Positions 14,988-23,877 of a DNA stretch of 39,594 nucleotides are shown here, one piece after another. The notes below the pieces were generated by a model, which was given only the letters and a program-made list of their open reading frames with translations, made no database searches and was not told where the DNA came from. Positions within the stretch are counted from its first letter, which is position 1. The number at the start of each line of letters is the position of its first letter. Source of the stretch: Marivita sp. (lineage in GTDB: Bacteria; Pseudomonadota; Alphaproteobacteria; Rhodobacterales; Rhodobacteraceae); assembly GCF_017643905.1 (NCBI RefSeq), contig NZ_JAEPMO010000018.1, positions 1 to 39,594 on the forward strand, read 5' to 3'. Position numbers and translations under genes: made by a program.

Positions 14988-15410
14988 ATGATACAGATTT
15001 CAGAGTCCATCAGCATCGAAGACTGGGAACTGACAGAGCAGTTCATCCGCGCGTCTGGCCCCGGTGGCCAGAACGTCAACAAGGTCTCGACTGCGGTTGA
15101 ACTGCGGTTCGAAGCGGAACGATCCCCCAATCTCCCTGGTCCGGTGAAAACGCGCTTGCGTCGCATTGCCGGGCGGAAATGGACCAAGGACGGTGCAATC
15201 GTGCTTCAGGTGGATGATACGAGGTCACAGGCCCGCAACCGTGAAATCGCGCGGGATCGTTTGAAAGAGATGATCGTTGCCGCCCTGACGCCCCCCAAAC
15301 GCCGCGTGCCCACCAAACCAACACTTGGGTCCAAGAAACGCAGGCTGAAGGAAAAGAAAGTACGTGGCGAAGTCAAATCGCTGCGCGGGAAAGTCGATCC
15401 CGAAGTTTGA
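14988..15410 (+). CDS. arfB: Alternative ribosome-rescue factor / peptidyl-tRNA hydrolase ArfB
   Basis: A 140-residue protein, the same length as E. coli ArfB (YaeJ). It enters stalled ribosomes on mRNAs lacking a stop codon and hydrolyses the peptidyl-tRNA. The catalytic GGQ is at residues 26-28 in ASGPGGQNVNKVSTAVELRF. The C-terminal tail is strongly basic (KPTLGSKKRRLKEKKVRGEV), as needed to sit in the empty mRNA channel. The ribosome-binding site (AAGTGAA) is mediocre. It lies 22 bases after a strong terminator, so its expression probably depends on readthrough or on a promoter overlapping the terminator. It converges with the TIGR02302 gene. Confidence 0.93.
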   Translation: MIQISESISIEDWELTEQFIRASGPGGQNVNKVSTAVELRFEAERSPNLPGPVKTRLRRIAGRKWTKDGAIVLQVDDTRSQARNREIARDRLKEMIVAALTPPKRRVPTKPTLGSKKRRLKEKKVRGEVKSLRGKVDPEV

Positions 15411-15420
15411 TCAGGAGCGG

Positions 15421-15461
15421 ATGATGCGGCGACGCATCATACGTTTGCGTTGACCCAAACG
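15421..15461. other. Two tandem hairpins between convergent genes
   Basis: ATGATGCG-GCGA-CGCATCAT (8-bp stem, GNRA-type loop, 15421-15440), then CGTTTG and CAAACG (6-bp stem, 15442-15461), fill most of the 58-base space between arfB and the TIGR02302 gene. No T-run follows on either strand; they may protect or end both convergent transcripts. Confidence 0.5.
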
Positions 15462-15468
15462 CGCCGCA

Positions 15469-18054
15469 TCAGAACCGATCCAACAAGCGTTCAAGATATT
15501 CCAGCTCTTCCTCTGGGCGTTCGCCTTCGCCGGACCGGCGGCGGATTTCATCAAGCAATTCGCGCGCCCGGCGATAGACATCCTCACCCTGAAGCAGGTT
15601 CTCGTTCGACCCGATCTGGCCGTTCGAGCCGACATTCCGACCCAGCGGATCACGTTGCTGACCGGGGTCGGTGCCGTCGGCCATGCCTTGCTGGCCCTGC
15701 CCCTGTTGTTGCTGCTGCGCCATCGCCTCACCAAGGTTGCGCATGCCTTCGCGCAACGCTTCCATGGCTTCGGACTGGTTGTCGATCGCACCGGCAAGGT
15801 CGTTCTCGCGGAGCGCTTCCTCGGCGCCTTCCATCGCACCCTCGGCGCGGCCCAGCGCTTCTCGTGCGGCATCGCCCGCTTCGGTACCCGCTCCGGGCAG
15901 GTTTTGCGACTGGCGATTCAGTTCCTGTCGCAGGGCACGCTGACGGTCTGCAAGGCTCTCTTGGAGGCTTTGCCCCTCGCCGTTTTGGCCCTGACCCTGC
16001 CCCTGGCCTTGTCCTTGCTGTTGACCCTGACCCTGCTGACCGGGCTGTTGGCCCGGCTGCTGACCCTGTTGGCCTTGCTGACCGGGGTTGAACTGTTCCT
16101 GAAGATCACGGAACGCCTGATCCGATAGCCCCTGCTGTTCACGCAGCGTCTCGGCAAGACCTTCCATTGCCTGCTCGCCCGGAGACTGGCCCTGCTGGCC
16201 CTGACCTTGCGTGACCTGCATGTTCTCCATCATCTGGCGCAACTGTTCGAGCGCTTCCTGCGCTTCGGCCATACGGCCCTGCTCCATCAGCTCCTGGATG
16301 CGGTCCATCATTGCCTGCAGGTCGTTCTGACTCATCTCCATCATGTTCTGGTTCTGGGTCATTTCCTGATCGGGGTTGTTTTCCCGATCCTGCTGCGCCT
16401 GACGTGACAATTGCCGCAGATAATCGTCTGTGGCTTCGCGCAATTCCTGCATGAGTTCGGCGATTTCCTGATCGGATGCCCCGTTTCGCATCGCTTCAGA
16501 CAGCCGATCCTGTGCGCGCTGCAGCCGCTCCAGAGCGTCTTCCAGATCACCCTCCTCAAGCCGGATCGCCAAATCCCACATCGCTTGCGTAATCTCGGCC
16601 TGCTGATCGTCGGTCATGGTGACCTGCGACAAGGCCTCGACCCGACGCATGATCGTCCGAAGCCTCAGGAAATCCGTACTGGACCGGAACACATCGTCAG
16701 GACGGTGCGACACGGCCCGCATCAACATCGCGACATCCCCAGCATTGTCCCGGTTCCACAGCAGCGAGCGGCGCAGGTCAATGATCGCCGCGGCCATCGG
16801 ATCAAAGAACCTGCGGCCCGGCAGGGTGATCACTTCGGGCGCGGCTTCGCCGATCTGATCCGCCTCATCGGTGACGGTCATGCTCAGCGTGACGGGAAGA
16901 TTGGCCCACGGATGTTGCGAGAAATTGTCGACCAGCGTTTCGGTAAAGTCGGACCTGTCGCCAGCAATCGGCATGGGCAAAGGCAGTTCGATCACGGCGC
17001 GCGGTTCGGGATCAATCCTCAAGCCATACCGGCGATCCACGTCATTCAGGGCCAATTCGATGCGCACGACACCTGTGGCGACGGCATAGTCATCCTTGGC
17101 GGTAAACGGGATCTGCGCTTCGCCGTCGTAGCTGACATCAATCTCTCCGTCGCGCATGACCTCTGGGGCGCGGTCCGGCGTCGCGACGATTTCCCAAAAC
17201 CGACCTCCGGGTCCTTCGATCTCGAGCCGGCCGGATTGCGTGACGGTGAATTCCTGTGCTGTGCTGGTCGATGCCTCGACGATCTGTTCGGGTGTTGCGG
17301 TGGGCGCTGTCCGGTTCGAGACGGTTTCCGAAACACTCAATACGCCGACTTCGCCATAGAACCGCAAGGTGACGCGGCTGCCTTCCGGCGTCTCAAGCCG
17401 CGCGTCTCGGATGTCGTTTAGATAGATCGAGGGAAGACCCGTGTAGCGCGGCGGTTCGAGCCAGCCTTCCCAGGTCGGACCGGAGGCCAGATCAGAGCCG
17501 CTCGGCCCCATGGCAGAGACCGTCTGTACCTTGAGCACGGAGCCGAAAACCGCAGCGACCAAGAACGCGAGTACCGCGACATAGCGCAACGCAAAGGGAT
17601 CGGCCTTCGACACACGTAGATCGAGCTCCGCCGCTTTGGCGTCTTTCAACCGGGCTGCCATGCGCGCCTGATGCGCGTTCCACACGGCCAGCGATGCCGG
17701 ATCGTTAGCACCAATCGCCTGACTGTCCATTGCAGCCAGAATGGGATTGCCGGGAAGCGTCGAATCCAACCTTGCCAAAGCCGCAGCCTCGGATGGCCAC
17801 GCGATCTTGCGAAAGCCACGCACCAATGCCCAAACACACGCCAAACCGGATGCTGCCAAAACAGACCACACCGCCTCGACAGGCAAATAGTCCTGTAGAC
17901 CCAGCATCAGGAATGCCAAAAGCGCAAAAATCACTGACCACAGGGGCCAGAATGCGCGGACGATCACCTCTGCTCCCATGCCCAAACGGGTCAGGAACAG
18001 CGGCCATCTCAGGACAGCGTTGATCTCCGAGGGCAGGTCATCCCGTGCGGTCAT
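15469..18054 (-). CDS. TIGR02302 family membrane protein with Gln/Gly-rich region (DUF4175-like)
   Basis: An 861-residue protein of the alphaproteobacterial TIGR02302 group, function unknown. N-terminal membrane spans (about 25-75 and 150-175) are followed by an extracytoplasmic domain with beta-rich blocks such as YDGEAQIPFTAKDDYAVATG. A long helical region (about 430-600) rich in Met, Gln and Glu comes next, then a low-complexity stretch of Gln-Gly repeats (about 650-690), another helical part and a Glu/Arg-rich C-terminus. ATG 18054 is preferred to the ATG at 18072 because GGGAG is six bases before it. It lies 36 bases after lysA, a neighbourhood repeated in related genomes to my knowledge. 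Confidence 0.85.
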   Translation of the reverse strand: MTARDDLPSEINAVLRWPLFLTRLGMGAEVIVRAFWPLWSVIFALLAFLMLGLQDYLPVEAVWSVLAASGLACVWALVRGFRKIAWPSEAAALARLDSTLPGNPILAAMDSQAIGANDPASLAVWNAHQARMAARLKDAKAAELDLRVSKADPFALRYVAVLAFLVAAVFGSVLKVQTVSAMGPSGSDLASGPTWEGWLEPPRYTGLPSIYLNDIRDARLETPEGSRVTLRFYGEVGVLSVSETVSNRTAPTATPEQIVEASTSTAQEFTVTQSGRLEIEGPGGRFWEIVATPDRAPEVMRDGEIDVSYDGEAQIPFTAKDDYAVATGVVRIELALNDVDRRYGLRIDPEPRAVIELPLPMPIAGDRSDFTETLVDNFSQHPWANLPVTLSMTVTDEADQIGEAAPEVITLPGRRFFDPMAAAIIDLRRSLLWNRDNAGDVAMLMRAVSHRPDDVFRSSTDFLRLRTIMRRVEALSQVTMTDDQQAEITQAMWDLAIRLEEGDLEDALERLQRAQDRLSEAMRNGASDQEIAELMQELREATDDYLRQLSRQAQQDRENNPDQEMTQNQNMMEMSQNDLQAMMDRIQELMEQGRMAEAQEALEQLRQMMENMQVTQGQGQQGQSPGEQAMEGLAETLREQQGLSDQAFRDLQEQFNPGQQGQQGQQPGQQPGQQGQGQQQGQGQGQGQGQNGEGQSLQESLADRQRALRQELNRQSQNLPGAGTEAGDAAREALGRAEGAMEGAEEALRENDLAGAIDNQSEAMEALREGMRNLGEAMAQQQQQGQGQQGMADGTDPGQQRDPLGRNVGSNGQIGSNENLLQGEDVYRRARELLDEIRRRSGEGERPEEELEYLERLLDRF

Positions 18055-18090
18055 TCCGATCTCCCGGTTCATTGACCGCGGGTGAATGCC

Positions 18091-19356
18091 TCACAGCCAT
18101 GGGGGAATGGTATCTCGGTTTATGATTTCGTCAAAGTCGGGACGCTGACGAATGACAGCGAATTGATCACCCTTTGCCAAAACTTCAGGCACAAGCGGCC
18201 GTGTGTTGTATTCACTGGCCATCACGGCGCCATATGCACCAGCCGATCTGAACGCCACGAGGTCCCCTGCCTGCAAAGGCGGCATCATGCGATTCTTGGC
18301 AAAGGTATCCCCGGTTTCACAAACGGGACCCACGATATCGTAGGCCTGCTGCTCGACCCCGGCCTCAGGTTCGACGACAGGAACAATGTCGTGATGCGCG
18401 TCATACATGGCGGGACGGATCAGATCGTTCATCGCCCCGTCAAGGATCAGGAACTGCCGCCCCTCGCCCTGCTTCACGTAAATGACCCGGCTGACAAGGA
18501 TTCCTGCATTCCCAGCGATCAGGCGGCCCGGTTCGATCTCGATCTCACATCCCAGATAGCCAACTGTGCGCTTGATCAACGCTCCGTAATCCGATGGCAG
18601 CGGCGGCGCTTCGTTTGAGCGCGTGTAGGGAATACCAAGCCCACCGCCAAGATCGAGCCGCCGGATATTGTGACCGTCCGCGCGCAGCTGTTCGGTGAGT
18701 TCGGCGACTTTGCGGTAGGCCAGCTCGTAAGGCTCAAGATCGGTCAGTTGCGACCCGATATGCACGTCGATGCCAATCACGTCGATCCCGGGCAAAGCGG
18801 CTGCTTCGGCATAAACCGCGCGCGCCTTGGAAATCGGGATGCCGAATTTGTTTTCAGACTTTCCGGTCGAAATCTTGGCGTGTGTCTTGGCGTCGACATC
18901 GGGATTCACCCGAATGGTGATCGGCGCAGTCTTGCCCAGACTTGCCGCAATCTCGGAAATCACCAGAAGCTCGGGTTCGCTTTCAACGTTGAATTGCCGA
19001 ATCCCGCCTTCCAGCGCGGCACGGATTTCTGCGCGCGTCTTGCCCACACCGGAAAACACGATACGGTCGCCCGGAACCCCAGCCGCCTTGGCCCGGGCGT
19101 ATTCGCCACCGGACACAACGTCCATGCCCGCACCAAGATCGGCCAGCGTCTTCAGAATGGCCTGATTGGATGCGGCCTTCATCGCGTAGCACACCATGTG
19201 CTCCATACCGCTCAGGGCGTCATCGAACAGCTGGTAATGGCGTTGCAGCGTGGCCGTCGAATAAAGATAAAACGGCGTTCCCACTGCCGCTGCGATATCC
19301 GCAACCGGCACATCCTCGGCGTAAAGCTCGCCGTCACGATACAGAAAATGATCCAC
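18091..19356 (-). CDS. lysA: Diaminopimelate decarboxylase
   Basis: A 421-residue PLP enzyme that makes L-lysine from meso-diaminopimelate, the last step of the pathway. The PLP lysine is Lys60 in CYAMKAASNQAIL. Other signatures are DVVSGGEYARA near 80, HIGSQL near 195, LDLGGGLGIPY near 230 and, at the second active-site half, PVCETGDTFAKNR with the catalytic Cys. GTG 19356 is chosen because GGAGGCAG lies just upstream and it gives MDHFLYRDGELYAEDV, the usual family start; the ATG at 19398 would add 14 residues. It lies between the DUF2834-like gene and the TIGR02302 gene, all on one strand. Confidence 0.95.
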   Translation of the reverse strand: MDHFLYRDGELYAEDVPVADIAAAVGTPFYLYSTATLQRHYQLFDDALSGMEHMVCYAMKAASNQAILKTLADLGAGMDVVSGGEYARAKAAGVPGDRIVFSGVGKTRAEIRAALEGGIRQFNVESEPELLVISEIAASLGKTAPITIRVNPDVDAKTHAKISTGKSENKFGIPISKARAVYAEAAALPGIDVIGIDVHIGSQLTDLEPYELAYRKVAELTEQLRADGHNIRRLDLGGGLGIPYTRSNEAPPLPSDYGALIKRTVGYLGCEIEIEPGRLIAGNAGILVSRVIYVKQGEGRQFLILDGAMNDLIRPAMYDAHHDIVPVVEPEAGVEQQAYDIVGPVCETGDTFAKNRMMPPLQAGDLVAFRSAGAYGAVMASEYNTRPLVPEVLAKGDQFAVIRQRPDFDEIINRDTIPPWL

Positions 19357-19417
19357 ACCTGCCTCCAGACCAGACCGCGCTGCAGTAGCGCAGCCCAAGG
19401 ATTTGCGCCACCCCTTG

Positions 19418-19438
19418 CTTCTTCTCTTTGAAAATACG
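19418..19438 (+). repeat. Interspersed intergenic motif, copy 1
   Basis: The 21 bases begin CTTCTTCT and end AAATACG. They match the copy at 26472-26492 at 17 of 21 positions in the same orientation, and both lie between genes. The sequence resembles a pyrimidine-rich/AT motif that, from memory, is common between genes in Rhodobacterales. Confidence 0.4.
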
Positions 19439-19495
19439 CAATGAAGACGCGGCCATGGGCGGTTTCATTGGGTTCGCAGATACCTGTGATCGCCG

Positions 19496-19813
19496 TCAGG
19501 TGATCGGCTTGGACCGCAAAAACAGATAAAGCGGCAATCCGCAGCTGACACCGATGCAATAGGTGGCCGGGATGGCAATCAGCGCGACCCAATTCCGTCG
19601 CACGAAAACTTCGGCAATAATCCAGATGGTCAGTGAGACTGCAGCAATCGTGAGGTCCCAAGTCAAACCTGTGGTCGCGTCATTGACGTACCACGCATCG
19701 ATCATTGCGCCGAGATTCCAGCCGTTTTCCTGAAACCACGACACGAAATAATACATCGGATGGATGGCCCCCCAAATCGCAAGTGCGAGGTAAATCCAGC
19801 GCATTGGCGTCAT
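19496..19813 (-). CDS. DUF2834-like small membrane protein
   Basis: A 105-residue membrane protein with three hydrophobic spans, near residues 3-23, 42-65 and 72-95. The segment AIWGAIHPMYYFVSWFQENG followed by WNLG, with WVNDATTG-like spacing (here WYVNDATTGLTWDLTI), is typical of DUF2834 proteins, whose function is unknown. ATG 19813 shares its A with the stop of the lipoprotein gene (TGATG), suggesting translational coupling. A reading frame open further upstream only runs through the lipoprotein gene. Confidence 0.75.
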   Translation of the reverse strand: MTPMRWIYLALAIWGAIHPMYYFVSWFQENGWNLGAMIDAWYVNDATTGLTWDLTIAAVSLTIWIIAEVFVRRNWVALIAIPATYCIGVSCGLPLYLFLRSKPIT

Positions 19814-19986
19814 CAGAAGTTCGCTCCCACGGTTACCGGGCCCGACCGAACGGACACGCCCGTGGATGTGCGGAGGCCTTCGCTTCCGACCGAGACTGTC
19901 GTGTTGATCGAGGGTGTGATCGGTGGACCATCCGCTCCACAGGCGGCCAACAGGGTCAAACCCAAGATCAATGTGATGGGTCTCAT
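19813..19986 (-). CDS. Small lipoprotein downstream of argH
   Basis: A 57-residue peptide starting [20 protein letters not shown], a lipoprotein signal with lipobox LAAC, so the mature part is only about 40 residues and rich in Thr, Ser and Val ([19 protein letters not shown]). The ATG overlaps the argH stop by four bases (ATGA). Small lipoproteins at this place after argH are known to me from related genomes; function unknown. Confidence 0.7.
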   Translation of the reverse strand: MRPITLILGLTLLAACGADGPPITPSINTTVSVGSEGLRTSTGVSVRSGPVTVGANF

Positions 19987-21374
19987 CCAAGCACCTCTTT
20001 CCAACGCGCAACCTGCTCTCTCACGCGGGCGGGTGCGGTACCGCCATAGCTGGTGCGGCTGGCGACAGAATTGTGAACACCCAGCACCTCGAACACATCG
20101 GCCGTAATCGCCGCGTGCACCGACTGCATGTCCTCAAGGCTCAGATCCGGCAAATCGCATCCCTTTTTCTCCGCCATCGCCACCAAGGATCCCGTGACGT
20201 GATGCGCGTCCCGGAAAGGTAGGTCGAGTGTTCGGACAAGCCAGTCAGCAAGATCTGTCGCCGTCGAAAACCCAGCAGAGGCTGCGGCTTCAAGATTGGC
20301 GCGGTTGGCAGTCATGTCCTTGACCATGCCTTCCATCGCAGCAAGCGCCAGCATCCAGTTATCGGCGGCGTCAAAGACCTGTTCCTTGTCTTCCTGCATG
20401 TCCTTGGAGTAGGCGAGCGGCAGACCCTTCATCACCATCATCAGCGCAACATTCGCACCGAAAATGCGCCCGATCTTGGCGCGGATCAGCTCGGCCGCAT
20501 CGGGGTTCTTCTTCTGCGGCATGATGGACGAGCCGGTCGAGAACCGGTCGGACAGGGTGACAAAGCGGAACTGTGCGGAGGACCAGATCACCAGCTCTTC
20601 GGCAAATCGGCTCAGGTGCATTGCGCTGATGCTGGCGACGCTCAGAAATTCGAGAGCAAAGTCCCGATCGCTCACCGCATCAAGGCTGTTGGCCATCGGG
20701 CGATCAAAGCCCAGCGCCTGTGCTGTCATCTCGCGATCAATCGGGAAGGAGGTGCCAGCCAGCGCCGCCGCGCCCAAGGGGGATTCGTTCATTCGTTTAC
20801 GTGCGTCCTGAACTCGGGAAAGATCGCGCGCAAACATTTCGACATAAGCCATCATGTGATGACCCCATGTGACGGGTTGCGCGGTTTGCAGATGCGTGAA
20901 CCCCGGCATCACCCAATCCGCGCCCACCTCGGCCTGTACCAGAAGAGCCATGATGAGGGCCGTAAGGCCTGACGAAGCCGCATCCAGCTGATCCCGGACC
21001 CAAAGGCGGAAATCGGTCGCCACCTGATCGTTGCGCGATCGACCTGTGTGCAAGCGCCCTGCCGGTTCTCCGATCACCTCTTTCAACCGCGCCTCGACAT
21101 TCATATGGATGTCTTCCAACGCGGTCGAAAACGCGAACTTTCCTGTTTCAATCTCTGACAATACGGTGAGCAAGCCTTCCCGCATCGCCTCTGCATCGCT
21201 AGATGTCACAATGCCTTGCGCGGCGAGCATCGCGGCGTGGGCCCTTGAACCGGCAATGTCCTGAGCGGCCATACGTTTGTCGAACCCGATCGAGGCATTG
21301 ATCGCCTCCATGATGGCATCGGGTCCGGCGGCGAAACGGCCGCCCCACATTTGGTTCGAGGATTTGTCAGACAT
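19983..21374 (-). CDS. argH: Argininosuccinate lyase
   Basis: A 463-residue argininosuccinate lyase, the last enzyme of arginine synthesis, which splits argininosuccinate to arginine and fumarate. The family signature [12 protein letters not shown], with the mobile catalytic loop, lies near residue 280. Other motifs are [20 protein letters not shown] at the N-terminus, [13 protein letters not shown] near 85 and [17 protein letters not shown] near 108. The start at 21374 ([12 protein letters not shown]) has AAGGGG upstream; a longer frame to 21449 runs into the divergent tlpA gene. Divergent from tlpA with only 23 bases between the two start codons. It is followed by two coupled small genes. 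Confidence 0.96.
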   Translation of the reverse strand: MSDKSSNQMWGGRFAAGPDAIMEAINASIGFDKRMAAQDIAGSRAHAAMLAAQGIVTSSDAEAMREGLLTVLSEIETGKFAFSTALEDIHMNVEARLKEVIGEPAGRLHTGRSRNDQVATDFRLWVRDQLDAASSGLTALIMALLVQAEVGADWVMPGFTHLQTAQPVTWGHHMMAYVEMFARDLSRVQDARKRMNESPLGAAALAGTSFPIDREMTAQALGFDRPMANSLDAVSDRDFALEFLSVASISAMHLSRFAEELVIWSSAQFRFVTLSDRFSTGSSIMPQKKNPDAAELIRAKIGRIFGANVALMMVMKGLPLAYSKDMQEDKEQVFDAADNWMLALAAMEGMVKDMTANRANLEAAASAGFSTATDLADWLVRTLDLPFRDAHHVTGSLVAMAEKKGCDLPDLSLEDMQSVHAAITADVFEVLGVHNSVASRTSYGGTAPARVREQVARWKEVLG

Positions 21375-21397
21375 GGTCTTACCCCTTCGGAGGGAAA

Positions 21398-21964
21398 ATG
21401 AAGAAAATTCTTGCCGTCCTCCTCTATACGGGCCTCGTGACGCTTGCAAACCCGGCGCTGGCCGATCTGGCCAAAGCCGAGGCGATGCGCGAAGGGGATA
21501 TGAAAAAGCTGACCTTCCACAGCGACACGCAACCTGCAGGGACGGCAGAGTTCACCACCTTCGACGGCGAACCCGCATCACTGGAATCATACCAGGGCAA
21601 ATGGGTCTTGCTGAACTTCTGGGCCACATGGTGTGCGCCCTGCCGCAAGGAAATGCCCATGTTGTCCGAATTGCAGACCGAATTTGGCGGTGAGGATTTC
21701 GACGTTGTCACCATCGCAACCGGTCGCAACCCACCTCCCGCGATGAAGGCGTTTTTCGACGAAATCGGTGTCGACAACCTCCCGCTATACCGCGATCCGA
21801 AATCCGCTTTGGCGCGGGAAATGGGTGTTCTCGGGCTGCCGATCACCGTCATTCTGAACCCGGACGGACAAGAAGTCGCCCGGATGCGCGGCGATGCCGA
21901 TTGGGCGTCGGACAATGCAAAGGACATTCTGCGGATGATCTTGGGGAAAGATACGGCTGGCTGA
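21398..21964 (+). CDS. TlpA-like periplasmic thiol-disulfide oxidoreductase
   Basis: A 188-residue thioredoxin-fold protein with signal peptide [20 protein letters not shown] followed by LAD. The active-site pair is Cys79-Cys82 in [15 protein letters not shown], with the TlpA/ResE-like continuation MLSELQTEF and the cis-Pro loop [14 protein letters not shown]. Such proteins reduce apocytochrome c or copper-centre thiols in the periplasm. GGAGGG lies six bases before the ATG. The 23-base separation from argH means that each promoter must lie inside the other transcript's 5' end. Confidence 0.9.
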   Translation: MKKILAVLLYTGLVTLANPALADLAKAEAMREGDMKKLTFHSDTQPAGTAEFTTFDGEPASLESYQGKWVLLNFWATWCAPCRKEMPMLSELQTEFGGEDFDVVTIATGRNPPPAMKAFFDEIGVDNLPLYRDPKSALAREMGVLGLPITVILNPDGQEVARMRGDADWASDNAKDILRMILGKDTAG

Positions 21965-22427
21965 AATCGACGCACAGTCAGCAGGAGCTTCGGACCGTTT
22001 TCGTCACATGATCATGGCACACGGCGCTTCACCTCGTCGAATGGTTGTAGCTGCCACCCGCGCAACCGCGCGTCCCATGACCTGTGTTCGGGTCCAAAGC
22101 TCCTCTGCCGTGTAGGTGCATCCACTCCGCGCCATGTTCCCGCGCAACGCGCAGTCCGTGAGCAAAATGAGAGAGTGGACACTATCAGAGACCTGACGCG
22201 TGGACACACCTGAGTTCGAGCCCCCGCCCGACAGGTCTGTTCATGGCAGAAATGTGGCGACCCGCAAAGCACTTTGCCTTATTTGCCCCAAAGCGCTCCA
22301 AAAACGAGAACAATGATCAGTTTCGCTCAGAGTTTGTCTGATGTACCCGCTTTAATTCCGCCACAATTCCGTCCAGTCTCACCCAGTCGCGAGATCTGAT
22401 GCGGGAATCATCTCTGGCTCTTGGAAA
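21965..22427. other. 463-base convergent gap without a convincing gene
   Basis: Between the ends of tlpA and ugd, so no promoter is required here. The longest minus-strand frame (22004-22207, 67 codons, GTG start) encodes a sequence with SGCTYTAEELWTRTQVMGRA and VARVAATTIRRGEAP that I do not recognise; an ATG inside it gives 43 residues, and neither start has a good ribosome-binding site. No strong terminator, tRNA or repeat was seen. It may be a decayed gene or contain a small RNA. Confidence 0.45.
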
Positions 22428-23744
22428 TCAGGAGAAGCCGATCCGTCCCACGGAATCATACGCAACGAATCCCGCCTCCCGCGTAACGGTCGCATTGTAG
22501 ATATTGCGTAGGTCCGCCATCGCCGGGCGCGCCATATTCTGCGCGATCCGGCCAAGATCGAGGGCGCGGAATTCGTTCCATTCGGTCAACAGAACGATGA
22601 GATCGGCATCCTTGGCCGCTGCATATGGATCGTCCAGCCATTGCACACCCGGCAAGAGCGCCTCGCCCTCGTGTTGGCCCTGCGGATCGCAGACGCGGAC
22701 CTTGGCCCCGCCCCCCACAAGCGCCGGCACGATGGTCAGCGACGGCGCATCGCGCATATCGTCCGTGTTGGGTTTGAACGTCACCCCCAGCACCGCCACT
22801 GTCTTGCCGTTGAACGTGCCGTCGCACAGGTCCTGCAGCTTTTCGATCATCCGGCGCTTGATATCTTCGTTCACCGCGATCACCGCTTCGGTGATGTGCA
22901 TCGGGCTCGCGTGTTCCTGACCAATCCGGGCCAGGGCCTTGGTGTCTTTGGGGAAGCACGATCCGCCATACCCGGGACCTGCGTGCAGGAACTTGTTGCC
23001 GATGCGGTTGTCCATGCCCATGCCTTTGGACACCTGTTTCACATCTGCACCGACCTTTTCGCAAAGGGCCGCGATCTCGTTGATGAAGGTGATCTTGGTC
23101 GCGAGAAAAGCGTTGGCCGCGTATTTGATCATCTCGGCGGATTCGAGATCGGTCGTGACAATCGGAAAATCCCGCAGGTAAAGCGGTCGATAGATCTCCG
23201 ACATCACCCCTGCGGCGCGATCCGTCTCGACACCCACCACAACGCGATCCGGTTTCATGAAATCGTCGATGGCCGCGCCTTCGCGCAGGAATTCCGGATT
23301 CGATGCCACGTCGAAATCCAGGTCGGGATTGGCGGCGGCAACAACCTCGCGTACTTCGCGGTTCGTGCCCACCGGAACGGTCGACTTGGTGACAATCACC
23401 ACGTAATCCTTGGCGGCTTTGGCGATCTCTTCGGCCGCAGCCATAACATATGTCAGATCGGCGTGCCCGTCGCCGCGCCGCGTGGGTGTCCCGACCGCAA
23501 TGAACACCGCGTCAGCCCCGTCGATCGCCGTCTTCAGATCAAGCGTGAACGACAGACGTCCCGCATCGACGTTCTTTGCCATCAGCGCATCGAGACCCGG
23601 CTCGTAAATCGGCACTTTGCCATTTTCGAGCATGTCGATCTTGCGCTGGTCCTTGTCGACGCAGACGACTTCATGACCGAAATCGGAAAAACATACCCCA
23701 GACACCAGACCAACATACCCGGTCCCGATCATCGCAATCTTCAT
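22428..23744 (-). CDS. ugd: UDP-glucose 6-dehydrogenase
   Basis: A 438-residue enzyme that oxidises UDP-glucose to UDP-glucuronate with two NAD, supplying surface polysaccharide synthesis. The N-terminal Rossmann motif is MKIAMIGTGYVGLVSGVCFS. The catalytic Cys263 sits in GPGYGGSCFPKDTKAL, and the C-terminal NAD/UDP domain has VAVLGVTFKPNTDDMRDAPS. ATG 23744 is the family start, with AGGGG upstream; the longer open frame to 23918 overlaps the cycA end and terminator and is not credible. It lies just past the end of the photosynthesis superoperon and is separated from it by the cycA terminator. Confidence 0.95.
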   Translation of the reverse strand: MKIAMIGTGYVGLVSGVCFSDFGHEVVCVDKDQRKIDMLENGKVPIYEPGLDALMAKNVDAGRLSFTLDLKTAIDGADAVFIAVGTPTRRGDGHADLTYVMAAAEEIAKAAKDYVVIVTKSTVPVGTNREVREVVAAANPDLDFDVASNPEFLREGAAIDDFMKPDRVVVGVETDRAAGVMSEIYRPLYLRDFPIVTTDLESAEMIKYAANAFLATKITFINEIAALCEKVGADVKQVSKGMGMDNRIGNKFLHAGPGYGGSCFPKDTKALARIGQEHASPMHITEAVIAVNEDIKRRMIEKLQDLCDGTFNGKTVAVLGVTFKPNTDDMRDAPSLTIVPALVGGGAKVRVCDPQGQHEGEALLPGVQWLDDPYAAAKDADLIVLLTEWNEFRALDLGRIAQNMARPAMADLRNIYNATVTREAGFVAYDSVGRIGFS

Positions 23745-23821
23745 GGAACTGCCCCTGTTCTTTGTTGGCCGTGTTTTGCGCCAGCCGCACAGATCGGTCA
23801 ACTCTGCGAGGTCAAGGGCGC

Positions 23822-23853
23822 AAAAGAAAAGGGCGCGCTGTGGCAGCGCGCCC
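23822..23853 (-). terminator. Intrinsic terminator of the photosynthesis superoperon, after cycA
   Basis: On the minus strand, GGGCGCGCTG-CCA-CAGCGCGCCC, a perfect 10-bp GC-rich stem with a 3-base loop, followed by TTTTCTTTTG. It lies 24 bases after the cycA stop and marks the end of the bchF-to-cycA transcription unit before ugd. Confidence 0.93.
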
Positions 23854-23877
23854 CGGTCAGAAACAATTGTCGCTCGT

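Noticed and set aside
15411-15872. Small basic peptide at the end of the TIGR02302 gene (MMRRRIIRS)
   Set aside because: Formed by the hairpin sequence in another frame, only nine residues from its ATG, and no ribosome-binding site.
16411-17421. 336-codon plus-strand frame across the TIGR02302 gene
   Set aside because: Antisense shadow with no ribosome-binding site; the minus-strand protein has spans and a known family pattern.
22196-22245. tRNA-like TTCGAGCCCCCGCCC near the 463-base gap
   Set aside because: Only a TΨC-arm-like string; no acceptor, D or anticodon arms could be built around it.
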